Of a DNA stretch of 64,000 bases, positions 31,976-41,038 are shown piece after piece; position 1 is the first letter of the stretch, and the number at the start of each line of letters is the position of its first letter. The position numbers were made by a program, and so were the translations under genes. This stretch comes from CF-162 sp040882565 (GTDB lineage: Bacteria > Chloroflexota > Dehalococcoidia > SM23-28-2 > RBG-16-64-32): NCBI GenBank assembly GCA_040882565.1, contig JBBEAZ010000011.1, positions 1-64,000 on the forward strand, read 5' to 3'. The notes under the pieces are model-generated. The model searched no databases. It saw nothing but the letters and a program-made list of their open reading frames with translations, and had not been told where the DNA came from.

Positions 31976-33409
31976 TCAATCGATCGCGGCAGCCAGCGAC
32001 GTAATCGGCCGCTCCTCGCGCGATTCTCCCTGGTGAGCGGGAAAGCGATGCACGAGTAAGGCGCACAACGCCGCGAGCACCGACATTACTACCAGCACCG
32101 CGAAGATCAGGCGAAAGAGGTCGATTCCGGGAGCCGCTGCGTGGGTGTTCAGAATCGAACCGAGGACGCCCGCACCGATGATGCTTCCGACATAGCGCAT
32201 CATCGAGTTTGTCCCGGCCGCGGCGCCCGCCATCTCCGCAGGCGTCGATTCGATCGCCGCCGCGCTCGCGGGGCCGACGCTCAGCCCGAGGCCGACGCCG
32301 AGAAGCGCGAGGACCGCCGCCAGGTAGAGATACGGAACGTCGCGACTGATCCCAAACAGCAGCGCAGTCACTCCTATCGCTACCAACGCACTGCCAGCAA
32401 TGACCGGTGACCTTCTGCCCACTTCATCGGAAACTCGGCCGCCAATCGGCGCGAGGAGCACGACAGGTATTGAGACAGCACCAAGGAGACTTCCGGTGAT
32501 CAGGTTGCTCTTCCCTTGCACCTCCTCCACGAAGAAGGGCACGGCGAGGATTGTTGTGTACATGACGAGGTTGCTGAGCATAATGTAACCGGTCGCGCCG
32601 GCATAGGAACGGATGCGAAACAGCCGCCATTCCGCGATTGGAGTCGTGGCGGAGAACTGCCGGTGTATGAAGACTGCCAGGAAGGCCGGGAATGCCACGA
32701 TCGCAGCCACAACCACGAGCGTACTTGAGTCGCCGCGCAGCGTGTTCAGCAGCACGGTGCCCACCGCGAGCACGCCTGCGAACGCCAGGGCACCCAGCCA
32801 GTCGAGAGATATGCGCGTTCTGGGCCGGTGGGATTCGTAGCTCAGTAGCTGTAGTGCGAGAAGCCCTCCCAAAACCAGCGGCACGTTCATCAGGAAGAGC
32901 AGCCGCCACGACCAGAGTGCCAGCAGTGCTGCGCCCAGGATTGGCCCGACCGCCGCGGCGATCGACATAACAGATCCGGTCGTCCCGCTGGAGCGCCCGA
33001 GCCGGTTGACCGGGACAGACTCGCGCAGCATCGCGAAGCCGTTGGGGATGACGGCGGCGCCGACGAGTGCCTGGCCGGTGCGGAACAGGATCAGGAGCAG
33101 ATAACTTGGCGAGGCAGCCGCGGCCAGTGATAGCGCCAGGAAGAGCAGCAGGCCGACACGAAAGACGCGCGCGCGGCCGAGCTGATCGCCGAGGCGTCCG
33201 CCAAGTGGCTGCGCGACTGCCATCGCGATGAGGTAGGCGGACACGAGCCAGGCGATCTCCGCGTGGCCAACGTCGAAGTCGCGGCGCAGCTCCGGGAGCG
33301 CCACGGCTAGCATCGTGGAGTTGAGCGGGGCCAGGATCCCGCCCAGGGAAACGGTCAGGAGCAGCAGCCCGTGGCGAGGCTGTCGCGCTGCCGCCGGCTC
33401 GTTGCTCAT
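31976..33409 (-). CDS. MFS transporter, DHA2 (14-TM) drug-efflux type
   Basis: 477 aa from the ATG at 33409; the frame upstream overlaps the next gene and is ignored. About 14 hydrophobic helices. LNSTMLAVALPELRRDF (helix 1) and GGRLGDQLGRARVFRVG (motif A between helices 2 and 3), TGSVMSIAAAVGPILGAAL (motif C) are typical of EmrB/QacA exporters. The gene ends with a short cytoplasmic tail. Its start lies 14 nt beyond the stop of the PEP-synthase-like gene, suggesting cotranscription. Confidence 0.85.
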   Translation of the reverse strand: MSNEPAAARQPRHGLLLLTVSLGGILAPLNSTMLAVALPELRRDFDVGHAEIAWLVSAYLIAMAVAQPLGGRLGDQLGRARVFRVGLLLFLALSLAAAASPSYLLLILFRTGQALVGAAVIPNGFAMLRESVPVNRLGRSSGTTGSVMSIAAAVGPILGAALLALWSWRLLFLMNVPLVLGGLLALQLLSYESHRPRTRISLDWLGALAFAGVLAVGTVLLNTLRGDSSTLVVVAAIVAFPAFLAVFIHRQFSATTPIAEWRLFRIRSYAGATGYIMLSNLVMYTTILAVPFFVEEVQGKSNLITGSLLGAVSIPVVLLAPIGGRVSDEVGRRSPVIAGSALVAIGVTALLFGISRDVPYLYLAAVLALLGVGLGLSVGPASAAAIESTPAEMAGAAAGTNSMMRYVGSIIGAGVLGSILNTHAAAPGIDLFRLIFAVLVVMSVLAALCALLVHRFPAHQGESREERPITSLAAAID

Positions 33410-33422
33410 CGGGAGCCCGGCG

Positions 33423-35066
33423 CTACGATTCCAGCCTGACGGTCCCCTCGGTACCGTCCACGGTGATCGTCTGGCCGTCCTTGATGAGCGATGTCGCCAG
33501 CTTCGTGCCGACGACGGCCGGTATCCGATATTCGCGGGCGACGATCGCCGTGTGTGAGAGCACCCCGCCATGGTCCGTGACGATAGCGGCCGCCAGTGCA
33601 AACAGCGGCGTCCACGGTGGCATCGTCGCCGGGCAGACCAGGATCTCGCCGCTCTTGAGGCGGTCTGCTGTGTCCAGCGAAGGGATCACTCGGGCAATGC
33701 CGGTGACTTTGCCGGCCGACGCTGCGTTGCCGTTAATCATTCGCGGGTCGGAGTGTTCCGGTGGCGTTTCCCCGAAGAATCTATCTTCAGGCTCCCCGGG
33801 GGGAGGAGGCGTGCCGAACTCCGGCGGTGGCGTCATCTCCTGCAACTTCTTCCGTTCCGCACGCCGCTGCGATACTAGCTCCCGGAGATCGCCCGCTGCG
33901 CCGCGCAAGGCGTCCTGCAGCTCGTCGTACTGCAGCATGAACACATCGTCGACACCGGTGATGCGACCGGCTTTGACGAGTCGCTTGCCTGCCTCGAGCG
34001 CGGGGATCCTTTGTACGCACGTTCCTTGCTGGTCGATCCAGAAGTTGTGGTTCTCCTGCACCGGCAGGTACTGCTGTGCCATCGCCAGGGACTGCTTGAA
34101 CAGCTCGACGGGACCACCCGCCAGCTTGTCGATCAGCACCTTCTCTCGTGCCTCGCGTGCCGCGACCAGCGATTTGAACTCCTCTTCGGGGTCGTAGTCG
34201 TCGCGAGACGCGTACTCTCGGACGAGAGCGTAGACCGGCGTCGGGTCCTCTCGCCACGTGGTCTCCGCGATATCAAACTCCTTCGCGCGCCAGCCATACT
34301 CCGCGGTGTGCTCATCCACAAGATCCCGGAACGCGGGTCCGCCCTCGACGGTCTCAAGCGCCGCCTCGACTTGCGCCGCCGGACTCTCCCGCAACAACAT
34401 GTGCACCGCGGGCCGGCTCCGAGCCTCCGCCGCCAGGTGCCACAGCGCATCCCCGACCTCAATGCTCTTGTTGCGGAACCCCTGTAGGAGCTGGAGGTGC
34501 TCGCTTCCCTTTGGTTCGCCGAAGAGGTTCCCGTACACCTCTTCGAAGAACCGTACGGCGCCGCCGGCGGGCAGCACCGCGAGGAAATGCAGTTGCCCCG
34601 CCCGCTCCCTCTTGTCGACGACCTTCTCGAGGAGCGCCGAAAGGTCGCGGTCACCAAGCGCGGAATAGTCACCGTTGAGCGTCTCGTCGTTTATTGCGCG
34701 GACCTCGGGCTCGTACACGGTGTTCCAGCGCTCCAGTAGGCCTGGGATGTGCTTCATCATTTGCGCCTGCATCTGTTGCATTCGGTCTTGCATCTCGTTT
34801 GGATCTTGTGACCACGGCACAACCGCCCTGTACGCGTAGTTATTGAACGCTTCGAAGCGGATCGAGCGAAATGGCATGCATAGTTCTTGGCCAGCCAAGT
34901 TGAATCCACGGATGAAAGCCGGCAGGTCCATCGTCGCCTGCAGCGGCGAGAGGCCGTGTGGCCAGTGCATCAGGTCGACCTGCCAGAAGAGGTTTGCGTC
35001 TTCGGGAGCCTCCCACTCGATTGGGAAATCGTCGGGGACGGCTATCTGCTGTGGTTGGGCGACCAT
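33423..35066 (-). CDS. PEP-synthase-like enzyme, phosphohistidine (mobile) domain subunit
   Basis: 547 aa. The C-terminal 100 residues are the swivelling domain of PEP-utilising enzymes: LVCPATMPPWTPLFALAAAIVTDHGGVLSHTAIVAREYRIPAVVGT with the phospho-accepting His in LSHTA (about residue 505). The N-terminal 400 residues are helical and rich in Trp/acidic positions, similar to the substrate domain of rifampin phosphotransferase-like proteins. No ATP-grasp domain is present; it is encoded by the divergent neighbour. This split matches the PpsA/PpsB layout of phenylphosphate synthase, but the acceptor is unknown. Confidence 0.8.
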   Translation of the reverse strand: MVAQPQQIAVPDDFPIEWEAPEDANLFWQVDLMHWPHGLSPLQATMDLPAFIRGFNLAGQELCMPFRSIRFEAFNNYAYRAVVPWSQDPNEMQDRMQQMQAQMMKHIPGLLERWNTVYEPEVRAINDETLNGDYSALGDRDLSALLEKVVDKRERAGQLHFLAVLPAGGAVRFFEEVYGNLFGEPKGSEHLQLLQGFRNKSIEVGDALWHLAAEARSRPAVHMLLRESPAAQVEAALETVEGGPAFRDLVDEHTAEYGWRAKEFDIAETTWREDPTPVYALVREYASRDDYDPEEEFKSLVAAREAREKVLIDKLAGGPVELFKQSLAMAQQYLPVQENHNFWIDQQGTCVQRIPALEAGKRLVKAGRITGVDDVFMLQYDELQDALRGAAGDLRELVSQRRAERKKLQEMTPPPEFGTPPPPGEPEDRFFGETPPEHSDPRMINGNAASAGKVTGIARVIPSLDTADRLKSGEILVCPATMPPWTPLFALAAAIVTDHGGVLSHTAIVAREYRIPAVVGTKLATSLIKDGQTITVDGTEGTVRLES

Positions 35067-35160
35067 ATGTTCCCTCTTTCCAGTTAGTCGTGCGGGCGCT
35101 CGAACTCAAGTTGCAAGAGATTGTATTGTAAACGGCGTGTTACATGGCAATCCACAGCAA

Positions 35161-36117
35161 ATGGTGGTTCCCATCGACAGCCTCTGCAAGGCCGACGTCG
35201 CGCGGGTCGGCGGCAAGGGCGCGAACCTCGGCGAGCTGACGCGTCTTGGCGTGCCGATCGTCCCGGGGTTCGTCGTGACGGCGCCTGCGTACTTCCGTTT
35301 TCTCGACGAGGCCGAACTTCGTCCGCGTGCCGAGCAGCTGCTCTCAGGGCTCGACGTAAACGACAGCGCGAGCCTCGATCGGGTTGCTGCTGGGCTGCGA
35401 TTGCTGATCGCCGGTGCCGCGATGCCGGAGGAGATCGCCGCCGCGATCACGGCCGCCTACGCCGAGCTGAACGCAGGGGCGGTTGCCGTTCGGAGTTCTG
35501 CCACCGCAGAGGACCTCGCCGACGCTTCGTTTGCCGGTCAGCAGGAGACCTACTTAAACGTCGAGGGCGCGGCTGAAGTGGTTCCTGCCGTACAGAATTG
35601 CTGGGCATCGCTCTTCGAGGCGCGCGCCATTTTCTACCGTGCGAGCGGTGGGTTCGGACAGCTCGGCGTGGGGATCGCCGTCGTCGTCCAGCGCATGGTG
35701 CAGTCAGAACGCTCGGGCGTGATGTTCACCGTGCACCCGGTGACGAACGATACGACGCAGGTCGTCATCGAGGCGGTCTACGGCTTGGGCGAGGCGATCG
35801 TGTCCGGCCTTGTAAGCCCGGACATGTACGTCATCGACAAGGCGACCGGCGCGCTGATCGACAAGCAGGTCACTCCGCAGGAGCGGGAATACGTCCGCTG
35901 CCCCGTGGCCTCCCCTGCCGAAGATACCAATCACTGGATCGACGTGGACTGGGGACGCCGCACCAAGCAAAAGCTGACGGACGAAGAGGCCGCCCAGCTT
36001 GCCGCCATCGGGCAGCGCCTTGAGCAACACTTCGGGTGCCCACAAGACATCGAGTGGGCCCACGCAGGTGGTTCGTTCTACATCCTGCAGTCGCGCGCAG
36101 TCACGACAATCATTTAA
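35161..36117 (+). CDS. PEP-synthase-like enzyme, ATP-binding subunit
   Basis: 318 aa from ATG 35161 (GTG 35137 possible). It is a complete PPDK_N/ATP-grasp domain: VGGKGANLGELTRLGVPIVPGFVVT, AVRSSATAEDLADASFAGQQETYLNV, SERSGVMFTVHPVTND, YGLGEAIVSGLVSPD, and terminates DIEWAHAGGSFYILQSRAVT. The mobile His domain expected after this point is absent. The gene for that half starts 94 bp away on the opposite strand. Together they should carry out ATP to beta-phosphate/His transfer and phosphorylation of a third substrate. Confidence 0.85.
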   Translation: MVVPIDSLCKADVARVGGKGANLGELTRLGVPIVPGFVVTAPAYFRFLDEAELRPRAEQLLSGLDVNDSASLDRVAAGLRLLIAGAAMPEEIAAAITAAYAELNAGAVAVRSSATAEDLADASFAGQQETYLNVEGAAEVVPAVQNCWASLFEARAIFYRASGGFGQLGVGIAVVVQRMVQSERSGVMFTVHPVTNDTTQVVIEAVYGLGEAIVSGLVSPDMYVIDKATGALIDKQVTPQEREYVRCPVASPAEDTNHWIDVDWGRRTKQKLTDEEAAQLAAIGQRLEQHFGCPQDIEWAHAGGSFYILQSRAVTTII

Positions 36118-36172
36118 CCGGGGTGGTCGCCGGTCGCCGCGCCGCCGGGCCCGCTGAAGAACTGAAGGTCGG

Positions 36173-37018
36173 TCAGCCGAGCAGCCGCGGTACCGGGTTC
36201 TCCCGAGCGAGGATCTTGTCGAAGCGCTCGCGGATGATGCCGTCCATCTCTGGGTGAGTGATGATGTACAGCTTGTCGTCGCGGATCGCTTCGAGTACCT
36301 GGTCGGCGATGGCTGAGGGGGCCAGGCCGTTCTTGAGGAAGTTGCGGACCATCTCGGTGGCCGCGTCGCGCTGGGCGTCTGGCTCAGGTTGGGCCGCGTT
36401 CGCCAGATCGGCGGGCCGGTTGCGATCGGCGTCGGCGATCTTCGTGTTGACCCAGGCCGGGCAGAGCACGGAGACTCCCACCTTGGCGTTGGCCAGCTTG
36501 AGTTCGTTGTAGAGCGACTCGGACAGCGCGACGACGGCCTGCTTGGTAACGCCGTAGATGCCGCGGCCCGGCATCAGCCCGGCGAGCGAGGCCGTGTTGA
36601 CGATGTGTCCCACCTCGCCCTGTTCAAGCATGATCGGCAGGAAGGTGCGGACGCCATGGATCACGCCCCAGAGGTTGACGCCGACGATCCAGTTCCAGTC
36701 CGCCAGCGTATTCTCCCAGGTTGGGCCCCAGGCCCCGGCGACGCCGGCGTTGTTGCAGAGGATGTGCACTACGCCGAACGCATTCAGCGTTTGCTGGGCG
36801 AGCTTCTCCAGATCCTCGGGCTTGGCGACGTCGGTCTGCACGGCGAGGACGTCGACGCCCTTTTCGCGGAACTCCACCTCGGCCTGTTTGAGCGCCTCTT
36901 CCTCGATGTCGGCTAGCACGACCTTCATGCCTTCGGCGCCGAAGCGATCGGCGAGCCCGCGGCCGATGCCAGACGCACCGCCGGTAACGACGGCGACTTT
37001 GCCCTTGAAGTCCTCCAT
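36173..37018 (-). CDS. short-chain dehydrogenase/reductase
   Basis: 281 aa from ATG 37018, with GAAAGG upstream. Classical SDR motifs: VVTGGASGIGRGLADRF (residues about 9-25), CNNAGVAG (about 90), Ser in VNTASLAG (about 142), YGVTK (Tyr/Lys about 155-159). The substrate is not evident. Single gene on this strand. Confidence 0.85.
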   Translation of the reverse strand: MEDFKGKVAVVTGGASGIGRGLADRFGAEGMKVVLADIEEEALKQAEVEFREKGVDVLAVQTDVAKPEDLEKLAQQTLNAFGVVHILCNNAGVAGAWGPTWENTLADWNWIVGVNLWGVIHGVRTFLPIMLEQGEVGHIVNTASLAGLMPGRGIYGVTKQAVVALSESLYNELKLANAKVGVSVLCPAWVNTKIADADRNRPADLANAAQPEPDAQRDAATEMVRNFLKNGLAPSAIADQVLEAIRDDKLYIITHPEMDGIIRERFDKILARENPVPRLLG

Positions 37019-37206
37019 TGGTTGCCTTTCATCGGTCGCAGCGTTAGGCGCCGCGATGGTCCTGAACCCGATTGGTGTGGAAATCATACCCTGTCGCCTG
37101 CAAGCTGATAGAAGAGAAAGGCGAACTGCTGGCATCTGGCCGTCTGGAACCGGCGGAAGCGAGGGATGCTTGACGCCACGGGTTCGCCGTGCCAGCGTCT
37201 GGGCGC

Positions 37207-38487
37207 CTACGCGAAGTAGTTAGCGCATGCCTCATCGATGGTAGACTCGGTCAGCGCCCGGTCTGTACCACCGTAACTCGCGGCGGCCGCGATCGATTCG
37301 ATGAGGTCACGCGGATGGCAGCCCCGCATCTGGCGGCGAAGTTTAGTAAAGTGCTCGTCGACCAGGTATCGGGCTGCCGTTTCGTCATAAGCGACATCGT
37401 TGCGTTCACATTCCAGCTTCAATATCTCGTGGAAGAGGCCGGCGCTAGGGGGCGGAATCTCCACCTTGTAGCGGATACGGCGCAGAAAAGCTTCGTCCGC
37501 GAGTTCGCTAGGAGGGCGATTAGACACGAAGATTGGGATCACGTCGAAGGGCGCCTGGAACCGCGCACCGTTTTGCAGAGAAAGATTGTCTACTCCCTTC
37601 TCAAGGGGGACGATCCAGCGGTTGAGTAAGTAGGCCGCGTCCAGGTGCTGCCGCCCGAAATCGTCGATGACCAGGAGGCCGCCATTGGCTTTCATCTGGA
37701 TCGGCGCTTCGTATGTTTTGTGGACGTCGTCGAGGACCAACTCGAGGTGGCTTGCGGCCAGCTCTCCCGCGGCAAACACAAGGGGCCGCTTGATGAGGAC
37801 CCAGCGCCTGTCTGACATGGCGCCTCCCCCCCGCTGCCCGTGGTCCTCGGCCACTTCGTGGGTGCTCGGATCGAACACCTGAATGACCTGGTGCATCACC
37901 TCGACTGCATAGGGAATGAGGATGTTGCCTGAAATGGCGTTTCTGAGGGAGTCCGCGGCCGTGGATTTGCCGTTGCCGGAGCCGCCGTAGAGCAGGACCG
38001 CGCGCTTGGAGCTGATCGCCTGCCCTATGAGGTCGATCGTCATCTGCTCAAGTACGAGGCTGGACAGGGCGGACTCGATCGTCTCGCGGTCCAGCACGAC
38101 ATTCTGCACGGACTGGCTGCGGACGTATTCGAAGTACGTTTCAAGTGGCACCGGCGCCGCTCCGGCGTATCCGTTGAGCGCCATCGCGGCCGCCGCTCTT
38201 TCTAAACCTGCCGCTGTCAAGGTGTAGTTCAGTCCGGCCACGGACAGCCCGCCGCCGCCGGTGACCTCGCAGAGGCGCTCCCGGCGTAGGAAGGTGAGGA
38301 CTTCGGTCATCACCGGCACCGGCAGGGCCAAGCGATCGCTGAGCACGTCGCCCGCGATGTTGCCCGCGAAGTAGAGTGACTTTAGAGCGAGGTCGGCCAG
38401 CAAGCCCAGATCCAGACCCGTGTCTTCAACTGAGGCCGGCGCCGTGGGATAGTCCACTGGGGGTGCGGTCCTTAGGTGATTCGTCAT
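37207..38487 (-). CDS. AAA-type ATPase with N-terminal winged-helix-like region
   Basis: About 426 aa from ATG 38487, which is 6 nt after TATGAT. Residues 40-110 resemble a wHTH (ALPVPVMTEVLTFLRRERLCEVTGGGG). The ATPase domain has Walker A LLYGGSGNGKST, Walker B GGLLVIDDFGRQH, sensor-like IPIFVSNRPP and an arginine-finger region AFLRRIRYKVEIP, plus a helical lid. ATPases of this type often adjoin tad pilus loci; the cluster begins 2 kb to the right. Possibly a regulator or assembly motor, undetermined. Confidence 0.75.
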   Translation of the reverse strand: MTNHLRTAPPVDYPTAPASVEDTGLDLGLLADLALKSLYFAGNIAGDVLSDRLALPVPVMTEVLTFLRRERLCEVTGGGGLSVAGLNYTLTAAGLERAAAAMALNGYAGAAPVPLETYFEYVRSQSVQNVVLDRETIESALSSLVLEQMTIDLIGQAISSKRAVLLYGGSGNGKSTAADSLRNAISGNILIPYAVEVMHQVIQVFDPSTHEVAEDHGQRGGGAMSDRRWVLIKRPLVFAAGELAASHLELVLDDVHKTYEAPIQMKANGGLLVIDDFGRQHLDAAYLLNRWIVPLEKGVDNLSLQNGARFQAPFDVIPIFVSNRPPSELADEAFLRRIRYKVEIPPPSAGLFHEILKLECERNDVAYDETAARYLVDEHFTKLRRQMRGCHPRDLIESIAAAASYGGTDRALTESTIDEACANYFA

Positions 38488-38544
38488 ATTCATATCATAG
38501 ATGACGCTGTCGTAAGCGCACATGTTGTAGCGATGGTCGATGTT

Positions 38545-39018
38545 CTAGCCGGCCACGCAGAGCCAGATCAGGCGGACCTGGAGGCGCAAGTGCTCGTAGG
38601 CCAGCAGGGATGCTTCGCTCGCCCACCTGGCCGCGCAGCGCCCTGCCCGAAATAGGAAGGTGGCAACAAAGAGGCCGGCCACGGCCAGCATCAGAACAAA
38701 GAGCAGGCTTCCAACAGCAGCCAGCACGCCTGGTCCATCTGAGAAGAGCCCAGCAATCAGGATTCCCACCAGCGAGGCCAGAATCCGCGGACACAAACTA
38801 GACAACGTCGTCCGGAGACCAGACGAGGAAAACAGCTGACGGACGGGCGCGCCGGCGTGAATCGTGTACGCGAATACCGCGATCGCCGGGTAAACAAGCC
38901 ACGACGAGTTCGGCATTGACGACAACCCCAGTAGGCAAACACACGCCATCAGACCCTGCGTGGTGACCCGCCAGTTGAACGTCCCTTCAGAGAATGCCGC
39001 GCGGCTAGCATCAGTCAT
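38545..39018 (-). CDS. small membrane protein, left copy of a mirrored pair
   Basis: 157 aa with four hydrophobic helices. Its N-terminal pattern, NWRVTTQGLMACVCLLGLSSMPNSSWLVYPAIAVFAY, aligns with the protein at 52364 (NWVAGLQAIGIAFCLIGMSSAPHGALFLYIALAIAGY), and both share helix spacing and a C-terminal helix of charged residues. They are paralogues. This copy is transcribed away from the secreted-protein pseudogene, mirroring the right side of the Tad cluster. Function unknown. Confidence 0.6.
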   Translation of the reverse strand: MTDASRAAFSEGTFNWRVTTQGLMACVCLLGLSSMPNSSWLVYPAIAVFAYTIHAGAPVRQLFSSSGLRTTLSSLCPRILASLVGILIAGLFSDGPGVLAAVGSLLFVLMLAVAGLFVATFLFRAGRCAARWASEASLLAYEHLRLQVRLIWLCVAG

Positions 39019-39122
39019 TGTGAGTCTCGAATAGCTGGACGCGGCCTAGATGCCCAGTGTTACGGGCGCGCTGACGAATCAAGCGTTAGAATTCAGGACG
39101 ACGTCACAGTGTCTGAGAGCTG

Positions 39123-39648
39123 ATGCCTCTAAGAACGGGAGGCGCGACTGGTTGTGGGTCAGGCGCTGGGCTCCGTCATCGTCGCCATAGGGGCGACGGG
39201 CTTTGCAGTGATCCGCGGCCCAGCCGTCAAGACCTACGCGACGATCGATGGTGTAATGTGCCAGAGTTACGAGCAACTGGATTAGCACGTGCACGCGCAA
39301 CTGGCTATCTTCGTCGAGGGGGAGCAAGGCCCCTCGGCGGGCCGGATTGGCATCCGGGATGACTGCCTCTTCTGGCTTCACACCCACGACGAGGATGGAT
39401 TGATACACGTCGAGGCGCCTGACCGTCTGGAGTACACGCTCGGTCAGTTCTTCGCCGTGTGGGGACAGCCCTTGAGCGCGCAACAGTTGCTCGACCGGAC
39501 CGCGGATGCCTCACACGAAATTACTGCGACCGTCAACGGCAGTCCCTACGCTGGAGACCCCGCGAACATCATCCTCGAAGACGGCGAGGAGATCGTTCTG
39601 CAGTACGGTCCGCCGTTCGCCGGGCAGGCCAGCCAGGGAGAAGAGTGA
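39123..39648 (+). pseudogene. secreted His-rich protein, decayed left copy
   Basis: Homologous to the intact gene at 51744. Reading-frame breaks are visible: MPLRTG in frame 3, RDWLWV in another frame, then GSVIVAIGATGFAVIRGPAVKTYATI in a third; and at 39283-39285 a TAG replaces the Tyr codon of the equivalent LEYHVH sequence. Downstream the frame is intact (GTG 39289 on): HAQLAIFVEGEQG, CLFWLHTHDEDGLIHVE, LGQFFAVWGQPLS, ending at 39648. At least two frameshifts and a nonsense codon argue for a pseudogene rather than one sequencing error. Confidence 0.65.
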
Positions 39649-40052
39649 TGAAGATGTTGCGGGCGACGATAGGGGCGTCGGGCATGGTGTTGGCCGAGCG
39701 GGTGCGCGTTGCGGACAACATTTGGTCGCGGTTCTGGGGTTTGATGGGTCGGCGTAACATGCCTGCGAACGAGGGACTGCTGATCGCGCCGTGCTACTCG
39801 GTGCACACGATGTTCATGCGCTTTCGGATCGACGTCATCTTTCTCGATAAGGACGACCGCGTCCTAAAGATTGCGCCCGCCCTGAAGCCGTTTCGGGCAG
39901 CCGTCGACCGCGGAGCGCGCTCAGTGTTGCAGATGAACGCTGGGGCGGCGGACGAGGTGCAGTTGTCCGTCGGCGCCCAAGTGCTGTTTACGGAGACTTC
40001 CCAGGCCCCTGGCCAGGATCCGCGCCGTGGAGATGACTCTCGCTCTCCTTGA
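39648..40052 (+). CDS. DUF192 protein (left copy)
   Basis: 134 aa beginning at ATG 39648, overlapping the preceding stop (TGATG). DUF192 signatures: WSRFWGLMGRR, GLLIAPCYSVHTMFMRFRIDVIFLD, and ALKPFRAAVDRGARSVLQM. Members are short secreted or cytosolic proteins of unknown role. It lacks a signal peptide here. The right-hand paralogue is at 51362-51742. Confidence 0.75.
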   Translation: MKMLRATIGASGMVLAERVRVADNIWSRFWGLMGRRNMPANEGLLIAPCYSVHTMFMRFRIDVIFLDKDDRVLKIAPALKPFRAAVDRGARSVLQMNAGAADEVQLSVGAQVLFTETSQAPGQDPRRGDDSRSP

Positions 40053-41034
40053 CCGACGTTGCCACTCTGCCAAGGAATTTGTCTTCAACGTCCGATGGTG
40101 CGCGCTTCGCACGATCGCCTGGCGCATGAGTGACCACTGCCGAAGGCGCCCGGCTGGCGGCTGGACGGGTGACCGGGCGGGATCGCCACTTCTGCCATGC
40201 GCTACGTGCTTCTCTTCCGCCCCGTCGCATGGCTCGGTATGCCAGGCGGAGTCCGGCCGCAACCATTGATAGGGCCAACCTGGCGGCGCGGGACAATTGC
40301 CGCAGGGCCTTGGCCCTCAGCCGCTCCCGGGGAGGCGAGGCCTTGATCTCGTTCGCGGGAGAGGCAGGCGGGATCACTGGCGTCGCCTTCGCTTTCGTTA
40401 CAGCCGCTGAATCGATTGAGCGTTTCCTGGTCTTGGCCGCCGAGGCTGCTGTGGAAGTTTGCTTGAGCGGCGCGTCATCGGCGGCTGCCGATGAATCTGG
40501 CCGAATGCCGTTCTGCGGTTTGGGCGCGCGCGCGTCGTACCGGCCCCTGGCCTCAGGGGAGCGTAGCGTCTCGTAAGAACGTTCCAGCGCTTCAAGTAGT
40601 TGCGTCCGGCGCTTGCCGTCGCACAGTCGCAGGTATTGGTCGCGCATGATCCGATTCGCGTGCGATAGAAGCTCCGGAGGAACGTTCGGGGCTACCCCCA
40701 TCACCTCGTAGAGGTCTATCGATCCGTGGGTTGGGCGGCGAAGCAGGCGTCTCAGTACCGACCGCCGTGAGGGCGACAGCGGCCTGACCGTCAACGGCTG
40801 TGTGAGCAATGCGAAGGATGCGTTATAGCCGGCGCGGCGCTCCGATTCGGCCACGCATTCGTACGACCGTGTGAGGTGGTGCAGCTCATCGTCGACGGGC
40901 TCGCCTGCGGCGCGACGCCTCTGCAAGTCGCCTGCCAGCGCCCAATACATGGTCGCGAGCAACTCCGCCGGCGCCGTCGGGTGAACGAACAGTACCTCGT
41001 ACGCGTCGGGCCGCAACCCTACGTCCAATGACAT
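39988..41034 (-). CDS. protein with two degenerate J-like domains and basic tail
   Basis: 348 aa. Residues about 10-72 (DAYEVLFVHPTAPAELLATMYWALAGDLQRR...LTRSYECVAESERRAGYNA) and 105-168 (DLYEVMGVAPNVPPELLSHANRIMRDQYLRL...LERSYETLRSPEARGRYDA) both follow the DnaJ helix pattern. Neither has the HPD tripeptide, so Hsp70 stimulation is unlikely. The remaining 180 residues are Ala/Arg/Lys-rich and disordered. It is the last gene of the Tad operon, 4 bp after tadC; its 3' end is antisense to the DUF192 gene for 65 bp. Confidence 0.6.
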   Translation of the reverse strand: MSLDVGLRPDAYEVLFVHPTAPAELLATMYWALAGDLQRRRAAGEPVDDELHHLTRSYECVAESERRAGYNASFALLTQPLTVRPLSPSRRSVLRRLLRRPTHGSIDLYEVMGVAPNVPPELLSHANRIMRDQYLRLCDGKRRTQLLEALERSYETLRSPEARGRYDARAPKPQNGIRPDSSAAADDAPLKQTSTAASAAKTRKRSIDSAAVTKAKATPVIPPASPANEIKASPPRERLRAKALRQLSRAARLALSMVAAGLRLAYRAMRRGGREARSAWQKWRSRPVTRPAASRAPSAVVTHAPGDRAKRAPSDVEDKFLGRVATSVKESESHLHGADPGQGPGKSP

Positions 41035-41038
41035 CCCG

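Noticed and set aside
33410..33601. N-terminal extension of the MFS frame
   Set aside because: Overlaps the end of the PEP-synthase-like gene; Arg/Ser-rich and unlike MFS N-termini.
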